Shown here: in pieces, positions 28,183 through 35,998 of the stretch
How positions within the stretch are numbered: position 1 is the stretch's first letter
Layout: the number at the start of each line of letters is the position of its first letter
From: Sphaerulina vaccinii
Lineage: Eukaryota > Ascomycota > Dothideomycetes > Mycosphaerellales > Mycosphaerellaceae
NCBI GenBank assembly: GCA_022570795.1
Contig: JAKUDP010000001.1
Coordinates: 3,596,001 to 3,660,000, forward strand
Length of the DNA: 64,000 nucleotides
Reading direction: 5' to 3'
The notes under the pieces: model-generated
Database searches by the model: none
Seen by the model: the letters and a program-made list of their open reading frames with translations, nothing else
What the model was told of the DNA's origin: nothing
Program-made: the position numbers and the translations under genes

Positions 28183-28321
28183 AATCGCCTTAAAGTGAAG
28201 AGTTAGAGAGTTACGAAAGCGTGACAGCACACGCTTACATGAACGGCTGGTTGTCCTTCCTTGAGTGAAGCATCAATTGACATTGACGACTTATCGACTC
28301 AACCAAAGCGCGTAGACGATT
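28183..28321 (-). ncRNA. Novel Pol III-type RNA, array 2 copy 4
   Basis: AATCGTCT (28321-28314) with AGGCGATT (28190-28183), 8 pairs. A-box-like TGGTTGAGTCGA at 28305-28294; hairpin UCAAU-GUCA-AUUGA; second hairpin AAGCGTG-TGCTGT-CACGCTT at 28236-28217. TATATA at 28351-28346. The usual T4 reads TCTT here, so termination may be at 28160-28157. Confidence 0.63.
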
Positions 28322-28425
28322 GTGGAGAGGTTACCTGTGGCCTCGTATATAGAGGCTAATCACGATGAGGGCATTGCAAGTTGAACATGCCATGTATGCA
28401 AAAGTGTTCCAGGCGAGAGCAAAAC

Positions 28426-28581
28426 AACCGCCCTGACGCCCTAAGGCGCACCGGACGGAAAGACGAGCCATCGAATCCGAGCAGCCTTTACCGACGCTGA
28501 CAGCGAGATTCAACTTGCAACTTAACCAAGCGTTGATTGACATCAACGACTTACCGACTCAGCCAAAGTGCCTGGGCGACT
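28426..28581 (-). ncRNA. Novel Pol III-type RNA, array 2 copy 5
   Basis: AGTCGCCC (28581-28574) with GGGCGGTT (28433-28426), 8 pairs, with C-G at position 6 where others have U-G. A-box TGGCTGAGTCGG at 28565-28554 fits the extended consensus. Hairpin GUUGAU-GUCA-AUCAAC (6 bp). T4 at 28424-28421. At 156 nt it is the longest copy. Confidence 0.65.
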
Positions 28582-28679
28582 GTTTAAGGTGTCACCTGCG
28601 GCCTCGCGTATGAAGATTCATCACGATATGGTCAGATCGACATTGTCAGAGTCAAAAAGAGTCGAGGTAAGAGCAAAAC

Positions 28680-28817
28680 GATCGCCCTAAAGACTAATGT
28701 AGAGGCGTTAGGAGTGCCGCCAAGGAGGATTTCTCCGGTTAGGACTGTTGCGTCTCCATGGTCAAGCATCAATCTATATCAACGACTTACTGATTGAGCC
28801 AAAGTGCCTAGACGACC
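28680..28817 (-). ncRNA. Novel Pol III-type RNA, array 2 copy 6
   Basis: GGTCGTCT (28817-28810) with GGGCGATC (28687-28680), 8 pairs; the outermost pair is G-C instead of A-U. A-box-like TGGCTCAATCAG; hairpin UUGAU-AUAG-AUUGA. T4 at 28678-28675; TATGTAC at 28848-28842. Confidence 0.66.
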
Positions 28818-28903
28818 ATTGTGAGTAGCGAAATCAAGATTGTACATAACAGCTACTTCAGTGACGCTATAGCAAGTCAAAAGAGTGTGAACATAGGCAA
28901 AAC

Positions 28904-29049
28904 AGTCGCACTGGACTTCGAGCGAACGCTCATAACCAACCAGACGTAGCACCCGTTTCGATGCTTGCAGACGACGCTGGTCTTCCATTTCCATCAAGCA
29001 TCAATCGATATCAACGACTTACTAATTCAGCCAAAGCACCTCGGCGACA
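28904..29049 (-). ncRNA. Novel Pol III-type RNA, array 2 copy 7
   Basis: Stem TGTCGCCG with GTGCGACT has 5 central pairs, including G-C at position 2 where most copies have G-U. Hairpin UUGAU-AUCG-AUUGA. A-box-like TGGCTGAATTAG. T4 at 28902-28899; CATATG at 29080-29075. Confidence 0.52.
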
Positions 29050-29142
29050 GTTGAGACTGACGTCTTTAATGTTGCATATGGAGATCACCTCATCGGAACT
29101 AATTATAGCAAGTCAAACAAAGAGTTTGGCAGAAGGCAAAAC

Positions 29143-29271
29143 GATCTGGCTGGACTTCGAGCAAGTCAAGCGCATCTTTTTGATGCTTAGACACGACGCC
29201 TATCTCCAATGTTCGTCGATCATCAACTGGTATTGACGACTTACCGACTCAGCCACACTGGCCGGACGACC
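29143..29271 (-). ncRNA. Novel Pol III-type RNA, array 2 copy 8
   Basis: A-box TGGCTGAGTCGG; hairpin UCAAU-ACCA-GUUGA. The 5' strand GGTCGTCC pairs with GCCAGATC only over the outer 4 positions, so the stem is partly lost. T4 at 29141-29138; ATTACATATG upstream at 29304-29295. Confidence 0.5.
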
Positions 29272-29358
29272 ATTGAGAACAACACGAACCAGGTCATATG
29301 TAATAGCTACTTGATCGAAGCCATTAGCAAGCCAAAAGAGCGGAGCAGAAGGCAAAAC

Positions 29359-29501
29359 AATCGCCCTCGGATTGGAATGAGAATAAAGACACGCATTGAG
29401 CACCTCTGATGATGCTTGGGCACGATGCCTATCTACCATGTTCGTCGGGCATCAACTAGCATTGACGACTTACCGACTGAGCCAAAGTGGCTGGAACAAC
29501 T
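29359..29501 (-). ncRNA. Novel Pol III-type RNA, array 2 copy 9
   Basis: A-box-like TGGCTCAGTCGG; hairpin UCAAU-GCUA-GUUGA. The 5' strand AGTTGTTCC pairs with GGGCGATT (29366-29359) with one bulged base. T4 at 29357-29354; CACATAC at 29532-29526. This is the first copy in transcription order. Confidence 0.55.
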
Positions 29502-29613
29502 GTTAAGTATTCCACGTCTGTGCTCGTATGTGAAGGTCAATTGGACAATCGCCCCAGAGAATCTCCTTGACGCAGTCAACCAGCAGATATTCACTCATTG
29601 CGTGACTATAAGC

Positions 29614-30832
29614 CTAGAGCATAACCGTCCTCCCCTCCCGACTCGACAACTTAGCAGCCTCAATAATCTGCAAAACATCTCTCGCCTCCTCAGCCTTAAC
29701 AGGAACTTCTCCCTCACCCCTCACAGCTTTTGCGAAAACGCGATAGTACTCAACATACGTAGCCGGAGGTAATGTAGGATACTTCTTGACGACTGGAGTG
29801 GCTTTCTCTTTCTCAACGGTTACGAGTGTACCCCAGTGCGATTCTGGATCTACGCCGTAGTCTTTGTCGCCGGGTTTAACGTTTTCGAGGCGGACTTGGT
29901 CTTCTTGGCGATCGAGATGGAACTGTGAGAAAGGAGGTGTTAGTATAGCTCTAGGCGAGAGAGAGAAGGGAGACGCAATGCTGACCTTCTTGAAGCTACC
30001 TTTCGTTCCTCGTACCCAGTAACGCAGCTGTTCTGCTTCTGGACTGATCACGCCAGCTTTGACAGTCGCTAGAAGAGGTCCATCATAGTGTAGCAGAACA
30101 GTGATCGAGTCTGCAGGACCTCCTGTCACGCCTCTTCTCTGGTTCTCCAAGAACGCTGTGACTTTCTTCGGCATGCCGAATTGGAAGTATACTTGATCGA
30201 TCAGATGTGTCCCAAGATCATACAGTGTGCCATGCGCTGGCTTGTCCTCGTTCTTCCAACTCTCAGCCGGCGGGTTCGGCCTGTGTCGATCGAAATGTGT
30301 TTCGAACTCTGCGATGTCTCCCAGCAAGCCATCTGCGATAATCTTCCGCAATGTCAAGAAGTCTGCATCCCACCTCCTGTTTTGATAGACCGCGAGTTTC
30401 TTGCCAGTCTTCTTCGAGATCTCTGCTAGCTCGCCGGCTTCTTCGGGTGTTGGCACGAATGGCTTCTCGACGACGACGTGCTTCCCAGCCTCGAGAGACT
30501 TCTTAGCGAATTCGAAGTGTCCGTCCGGTGGTGTGGTGATGTTCACAACATCGACGGCTGGGTCAGCGTAGACCTCATCGATCGATCTCCAGCTCTTTAT
30601 GCCTGGATGTGCTTTCGAGCAGTCGTCGTCGGGCTTGGGTCTAGCACTGCATTAGTATGACTTCCTATCATCTTGTGAGCTTGAGCGATGCCATATGTTG
30701 GCATACTTACGTTCGTTGGACTACACCATATAGCTTGAAGTCCTCTGGAAGTGCTTGAATCAATGGTATGTGGAACACTTTAGCAGAAAGGCCAAAGCCT
30801 ACCACGGCGACGTTCGATGGCTTAGAGGTCAT
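29614..30832 (-). CDS. Gfo/Idh/MocA-family NAD(P)-dependent oxidoreductase
   Basis: Three exons on the minus strand (30832-30711, 30640-29986, 29922-29614) encode 361 aa. The N-terminal Rossmann fold starts VAVVGFGLSAKVFHIPLI, the dinucleotide-binding loop; the family motif EKPF follows in GKHVVVEKPF, and YDLGTHLIDQ marks the substrate-side helix with its conserved His. These enzymes oxidise or reduce sugars and related compounds; the closest fungal group is of the GAL80/inositol-dehydrogenase-like type, but the substrate is not known. Intron 1 (70 nt) has GTAAGT and GCTAG; intron 2 (63 nt) has a GTCAGC donor, CTAAC and CACAG. Intron 2 is in frame and free of stops, so retention would add 21 residues. 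Confidence 0.9.
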
Positions 30833-31061
30833 GGTGAAATTGGGAAGATTCTGCCTTTCTCCTGTAGGCTGGGAGTACTGTCTCTCATATACTGCTCCAT
30901 TCTTAAGCCAACAGATCTCTGGAAAAGTATCGCCGAGAGTTGCCGCTGCGGGTGAAAGCTCTCATCATTCGTGTCGCGGGGCACTTCCTGTTCCTGTGGA
31001 GCCGCGTCGCGTGGACCTTCACCACATTGCGGCCCGCAAGCTGTTCAAGGAATAGCCGCTG

Positions 31062-32611
31062 TCATGATATGACTGTGTTACGTCTTGAGACACCTCGTGG
31101 ATCTTTGCGCCCGATCACAGCCTCGAGTGCTTGTGTAAGCGCTTTTGCATCATACCGGCCACCCTTGCCATTCTCGGGTCTGCCATAGACCCGAAGTGTC
31201 TCGATGCCGATCTTGCTGAAGGCACTTTTGTCGACTACTGGAGATGTTGGAGCGTCCAGGTAGATAACATGTGTCACGTATTGCCAGTATTCGTGTGGCT
31301 CAGGCTTGGGCCTTCCTTGCGAGGTGGAGCATGCTTGAGCAATTGTAGCGACAAAGTCCATTCCTGAGAAGGGATTGCTCGGCGGTCCTGTTTCACGATC
31401 AAGAGTGCCATTCAGAATGAGTATCTTGCTCCGAATCAGAGGCGATGATATCGCAGCTCCAACACCCTTGAGCACCAGAGACGGGACCAATGATGTGAAG
31501 AGAGATCCAATGCTGTAGATGATGCAAGACGAGTTCTTGATGGCCTCCAGGACGCGAGGGTTTGCTGGAAACGACATTTCGTTGCCATACGGATTAATGT
31601 AGAACAGCCGTTCAATGCGAGCAGGAAGCTCTTCTTCTCCTTCTTTGGAGAATCCAATAGCAGGTTTCCGCAACTCTGGATGCGTTCCAGGCATGTTGGC
31701 ATCTTCCACCTTGTCGTGTTCCTCAGTTTCGGCCTGCAGTAGTTGTGTTGGCGAGACCGGTATGTGATTGACGGAGGCTGCAGGCGCGCTCGGGTGACTG
31801 ATGTTGTTCTGGCCTGTGATGACCGTGCCATCTGCGAGTTGAGCAGCAATGTGATAAGCAAAATTTGCATTTAGTGCTGGCAGGATCGAAACTGTAGCCG
31901 GAATACCGCATATGCTAGAGACAAGGTACACCGCAGATTCGAAGCTGCCGGTGAACAATCGAGCACTGTAAGTACTGTCAGCAGCCCGCTTTCTGATCAG
32001 TCCAGCGGCCTTGCATACCCAGTCAAGAAGAGGTTGCCAATGGCAGCGCCAGAGAAGTCAAATTTGCTTGTTGGTCTCACTCGCTTCACGATCTCCAAGT
32101 TCATGGAGTTGAGAAAGCTGCGAATGAGTTCCTTCTTGGGCGATGAGATGCCTAGCCATAGGGTATGTGTTGCTTCCACGATCTCAAGCCATTCCGCTTT
32201 TGCTTGGGCAAGAGTCTTTGGAAGGCGATAGTTGAAGAACCCCTTAATGGCTCTAGCTTCTTCGCCATCTTCAGGAATCAGACGAACGAGTCGTGAGCGG
32301 ACATCGCCAATGCCTATTCAGTCAATATCGTCAGTGGTGAGCTTGGGCATCTGGGGTTTCTGATGTGTACCTGGACCGCCAAAGACGCGTATGATCTCGC
32401 TAGATGAGCCTCCATTGTCTGAGATGGGGATTACATAGCTCAGAGCTGTGTTGTTGGCTTCGCGTATGTCATTGAAGACATCAACCAGGTTATTGGCAGC
32501 GCTTCCGCCTGAGAAGACAACAATGCCGCCTCGTATTGTTGCTGCAAGAGCGGGCGAGAGGGAACGCGATGCTGGAGGCTCGAATCGAAGCGCAAAGTCC
32601 TGGGCATTCAT
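31062..32611 (-). CDS. CofD/YvcK-like (UPF0052) protein
   Basis: Three exons on the minus strand (32611-32371, 32313-32019, 31965-31062) give 479 aa. The start of the domain is GIVVFSGGSAANNLVDVF, the GGS nucleotide-binding loop of the CofD/YvcK fold, followed by the segment ISDNGGSSSEIIRVFGGPGIGDVRSRL and later FSGAAIGNLFLTGARLF. Bacterial YvcK binds UDP-GlcNAc and archaeal CofD transfers 2-phospholactate; the fungal members have no assigned reaction, and fungi do not make the known CofD product in general. Introns of 57 and 53 nt have GTACAC..ATAG and GTATGC..ACAG borders and rejoin the conserved text exactly. The C-terminal 20 residues are basic and probably disordered. Confidence 0.87.
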
Positions 32612-33032
32612 GGTCTCTCAGGACATATATCGTCGGCGCCGGCTGGCAATCTTGTATTCTCTATGCAGGCATGTATTTGGTTCGTGGAAGATGGAATGGT
32701 CAAGAACATTGAACAAACATGTGAAGCGGAGTTGCCAGTTGTAATTCAGCCACTGCTGGGTCTGGCCATTCGCGGCATACTAGATACAGGTCCAAAGAGG
32801 CATTATCTCTAATGGCAATGCCGCCATAGACGTCGCCTTACCACAATAGAACACCACTCGTGAATATCGTAGAGACGAAGAACATGCTGTCCATCCTGCT
32901 TGACCACTCACAGCATGTTTCTCGATAGCTCTTTCCTTTTTCAGCGTCTCCTCTCCTTCTCCATCAGCTTGCACACACCACACTCTCCCATCCCTACAGA
33001 TCTAGCATTCAACTTCCTCCTGAGCGAGTGCC
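32612..33032. other. Intergenic region
   Basis: No gene seen between the CofD-like gene start and the 3' end of the complex I gene. Confidence 0.5.
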
Positions 33033-33420
33033 TTATGCCGCAGCGCCACGCTGTTCTGTTGTAGCGATTGAGCCGGCCTGGTGCTTTTGAAAGTCCGAGC
33101 CCAGGTTTGTTCCTTCCCGCTCAGCTCGTCGCTTCCTCTTCTCAATCAGTCTTTGTCTCGCATCTCCAAGATATCGCATTTGCTTGTCGTCCACTCCTTG
33201 CAGCCAGTAGCCGAATGATGCACCGAGACCTCCGTAGATTGGGTAGATAAGCCAGTTTTCGCGCTGGAAGAAGGGGCGCATCTCGATTCCAAGTTGCCAG
33301 AATCTCACGGCGAGGCCTGTCATCTGCCGTTAGTATCTATGATCGCGGTGTGCCGTGCTTGATGACGACTATATGCGCAGACATACCGAAGCCGGACCAG
33401 AACAGAATCTTGTTGACCAT
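33033..33420 (-). CDS. Probable mitochondrial complex I accessory subunit (14 kDa type)
   Basis: Two exons on the minus strand (33420-33387, 33316-33033) give 105 aa starting MVNKILFWSGFGLAVRFWQL and including GIEMRPFFQ, a hydrophobic segment (LIYPIYGGLGASFGYWL) and a charged KRKRRAERE tail. This order is what I recall of the fungal NADH:ubiquinone oxidoreductase 14 kDa accessory subunit, a small inner-membrane protein; the match is by memory of the pattern. The 70-nt intron has GTATGT, ACTAAC and GACAG. The gene shares a 295-bp divergent promoter with the Shg1-like gene. Confidence 0.65.
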
Positions 33421-33715
33421 GATCGCGGATGTGCTGTGCTTGATGTTTGAGGACTCGTGGAGACGCGTGAACAGCAGGATGTGGGAGCCGGCCCGGTATT
33501 GTTGTCTGTCGGCGCGAAGAGTTGGCTATGTCGCGTGCGCGGTAAGCAGGTAAATCCTGGGTGTCAGTGGTCTGGCTCTCATATGATGCTGCGATGCGAA
33601 GCTTTGGGAGAGCGGAAAGAGCCGCGTCATTTGGCGACTTGTCGTGAACTTGAACACGCGACAACACTTTCGAGACATCACCAATACAAACAACGACAAC
33701 ATTCGCTCGGCCATT
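33421..33715. promoter_or_regulatory. Divergent promoter between complex I subunit and Shg1-like gene
   Basis: The two ATGs are 295 bp apart on opposite strands, so this interval must hold both promoters. No TATA box is obvious on either side. The stretch near the minus-strand start carries a copy of a sequence also found in the first intron of that gene. Confidence 0.5.
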
Positions 33716-35998
33716 ATGGCCACCGATATCGTCATGTCTGGCACAGGCGATTTCGAGCTGCCAGCACGCAAGAAGCCAAAGACGTCTGAGTTACCACTCT
33801 CCAACGCACAACACTCTGCGATGGATGGCATGCTCCATACTTTCAAGAAAAAGGGCGAATTCGATGCGCTTCGGAAGAAGGCCTTCCAGCAGTACAACGA
33901 GAGTGCCAACCGAGGCATGTTCGAAAATGCATTGCGAACATTCACAACCACCGAAATCGAGCGTGACTCTCTGAAGTACCTCAGACCAGATCGGCGCATT
34001 GCGGCACCACTGCTCGAGGGAGCAGCGTCGCGTGCGGAGGTATATGGAAAGACTGAACAGGACATCAATGCGTACATTGACCAGTTCATGGCCACTGCTG
34101 AGCGCGCACTGCGGGACATACGGCGCGCTGAGATTGGAGATGAAGCTGCGGATGAGGAGGCTCGCAAGGGCAACAAGAGTGATGAAGCATATGCAGAGGA
34201 GGCAGAGCAGCGAAAGCGTGATCGTGCTGCGAAGCACAAGGACGACGAGAAAGCGCGACGTAAGAAGGAGGCGCAAGAGAAAAAGAAGAAAGAACTTGAG
34301 ATGCTCAAGAAGAAGACGGAAGCACTGCAGAAGGAGACGGAGCGCTTGCAGAGAGATCAAAAGCGTCGCGCCGAGCGAGAAGCCTGGAAGACAGCGGAGA
34401 AGGAGCGCGAGAAGGAGCGAATCAAGCAGTTCAACGAGGAGCGCGAGAAAGCAAAGAAGGAAGCCGAGGAGCGCGAGCGAGCACTGCAGGAAGAACGCGA
34501 CCGTCGACAGAAAGAGCGTGCTGAACGCGAACAGAAGCGACTGGAGGCTGAAGCACTGGAGGCATTGCTCAAGGAAGGCGAGAAGATGGCAGAGAAGGCT
34601 AGACGGCCGGAGCTGGAGAGGAGCGAAAGCATGGAACCGCCACCGCGACTCAAGCAGCTCCCTAATGCGAGGAACGACAACCGCTCACAGCCTCTCCTGC
34701 CCACTTCACTCACACTCAAGAAGATGGACAAGCCTGAAGCCTCGAAAGCCCCACCATCCGCTCCAACCGGACCCAGATCGTCAGCCCCGACTGGACCAAG
34801 ACGTGATCGCGAGCCACCTGCACGAGAGCGGGAGAGGGAACGAGAAAGAGAACGGGAGAGGGAGAGGGAACGAGAAAGAGAACGGGAGAGGGAGAGGGAG
34901 CGGGAGGCGTCACGAGTGCGTCCTATTCGTGCCCGATCACCATCTCCTGCTCGATCTATCCGACGTCGCGATCCCACGCCTGATGATCGCCGCTCACGAC
35001 TGGACCCTAGGGATAGGAGAGAGTCACTCTACCGTGACATTAGTGCTGAGCGGGAGGCCTGGAAGGCTCGCCAACGCCCTAGGGATGACCGGGATATCGA
35101 CCGTGATAGAGAGCGGGAGAGGGAGAGGGAGAGAGACAGAGACGCAGCACGACCTAGGAAGCGTGATGACGATCGCGACGAGGGTGAGGTAGTGGAAAGA
35201 CCTGCGCGCAGTAGGACCCCTCCCAGGATTGCCCGCAGCAGGACCCCGCCCAGGATGGCTCGCAGTAGGACTCCTCTCAGAATTGCTCGCAGCAGGACTC
35301 CTCCAAGAGGTCTGAACATTTACAGACCCGGCCGCAGAGCCGACAGCCGAAGCCCACCTCGTCGAAGAGAGAGATCACGTACACGTTCGCCACCTAGACG
35401 CAGAGAGCGCTCGAGAGACAGATCAAGAGACCGCCGACGCGATGATCGCAGTCGCAGTCCAGCTGGCATCGACCGCTACATTCCAGGTGGCCCGGCAGCG
35501 CGTAGAGCTCGCGAAGACGATGACAAGGCCGAGAAGCCTCGCTCCCGTTCACCTCCCCGACGTCGAGAGCGGTCCAGGACGCGATCGCCACCACGGCGCC
35601 GTCCTCGCGATGATGATGGAAAAGACATCGAGGCTGAGAAGGACCGGTTGTCATCTATCATTCGAGACGAGCGTGATGCGCCGCGTCGACGAAGACCACT
35701 TGACGACCGCGACCGAGATCGTGATCGTGACCGTGATCGAGCTGGAGGAGATATTGATCGCTACATTCCTGGTGGCAAGCGCATACGGCCAGGAGAAGAG
35801 TCTCCGCGAAGACGTCCCGAGAGAAGCCGAAGCAGAGATCGAGACCGTAGTCGTGATCGATTCAGAGACAGGAGTCGTGATCGTGACAGAGATCGTGCTC
35901 GTCCGGACAGCCGGGAGCGAAAGGATAGCAGGGAGCGCAGGCTGAGCAAGAGTGGCCCAGCTGAGAAACCAGTCGCGAAAGATGCGAAGCCGAGCTAG
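33716..35998 (+). CDS. Shg1-domain (COMPASS-type) protein with RE/RS-rich tail
   Basis: A single-exon 760-aa protein. Residues about 35-125 form the Shg1/BOD1-like domain (GEFDALRKKAFQQYNES, then TEIERDSLKYLRPDRR), found in the Shg1 subunit of the Set1/COMPASS histone H3K4 methyltransferase complex. A very long charged helix or coiled coil follows (about 165-310, Lys/Glu/Arg). The C-terminal half is low complexity: an RERE run, SRTPPR repeats, RSRSPPRRRERSR blocks and RDRDRD tracts, as in nuclear-speckle RS proteins. Shg1 in budding yeast is far shorter; fungal proteins with this extended tail are common, and a splicing role is sometimes suggested. Nuclear. The ATG at 33716 is the first in frame. 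Confidence 0.82.
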   Translation: MATDIVMSGTGDFELPARKKPKTSELPLSNAQHSAMDGMLHTFKKKGEFDALRKKAFQQYNESANRGMFENALRTFTTTEIERDSLKYLRPDRRIAAPLLEGAASRAEVYGKTEQDINAYIDQFMATAERALRDIRRAEIGDEAADEEARKGNKSDEAYAEEAEQRKRDRAAKHKDDEKARRKKEAQEKKKKELEMLKKKTEALQKETERLQRDQKRRAEREAWKTAEKEREKERIKQFNEEREKAKKEAEERERALQEERDRRQKERAEREQKRLEAEALEALLKEGEKMAEKARRPELERSESMEPPPRLKQLPNARNDNRSQPLLPTSLTLKKMDKPEASKAPPSAPTGPRSSAPTGPRRDREPPAREREREREREREREREREREREREREREASRVRPIRARSPSPARSIRRRDPTPDDRRSRLDPRDRRESLYRDISAEREAWKARQRPRDDRDIDRDRERERERERDRDAARPRKRDDDRDEGEVVERPARSRTPPRIARSRTPPRMARSRTPLRIARSRTPPRGLNIYRPGRRADSRSPPRRRERSRTRSPPRRRERSRDRSRDRRRDDRSRSPAGIDRYIPGGPAARRAREDDDKAEKPRSRSPPRRRERSRTRSPPRRRPRDDDGKDIEAEKDRLSSIIRDERDAPRRRRPLDDRDRDRDRDRDRAGGDIDRYIPGGKRIRPGEESPRRRPERSRSRDRDRSRDRFRDRSRDRDRDRARPDSRERKDSRERRLSKSGPAEKPVAKDAKPS
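34824..34912 (+). repeat. RE-codon tandem repeat in the Shg1-like gene
   Basis: Purine-rich coding repeat of alternating Arg and Glu codons. A larger unit beginning GAACGAGAAAGAGAACGGGA appears twice in succession, so the tract grew by duplicating a block rather than single codons. It is a candidate length polymorphism. Confidence 0.75.
35208..35312 (+). repeat. 27-bp tandem repeat encoding RSRTPPRIA-like units
   Basis: About four successive 27-bp units encode nine-residue repeats of the form ARSRTPPR plus one variable residue. Synonymous differences between units (AGGACCCCT, AGGACCCCG, AGGACTCCT) show the repeat is not recent. SRTP sites are possible kinase targets. Confidence 0.75.

Larger units (their letters stand above)
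27469..29501 (-). repeat. Array 2: nine tandem copies of the novel structured RNA gene
   Basis: Nine copies on the minus strand at about 230-245 bp spacing between spf1 and an oxidoreductase gene. They share with array 1 the 5' strand AGTCGTCC, the motif TAAGTCGT, the 5-bp hairpin, the 3' strand GGGCGATT, the T-run and the AT-rich element at about -25 to -31. They differ in an 8-nt linker (often AGGCACTT) between stem and A-box, in the A-box form TGGCTGAGTCGG, and in a second hairpin such as GAGCGTC/GACGCTC. This is a distinct subfamily. Confidence 0.83.

Noticed and set aside
27469..29501. SINE insertions
   Set aside because: No poly(A) or A-rich tails and no target-site duplications were seen, and the copies are evenly spaced in one orientation. 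A tRNA-derived SINE origin long ago is still possible.
33999..35192. 397-aa Arg-rich frame on the plus strand
   Set aside because: A shifted reading of the repetitive Shg1-like gene; no independent start or domain.
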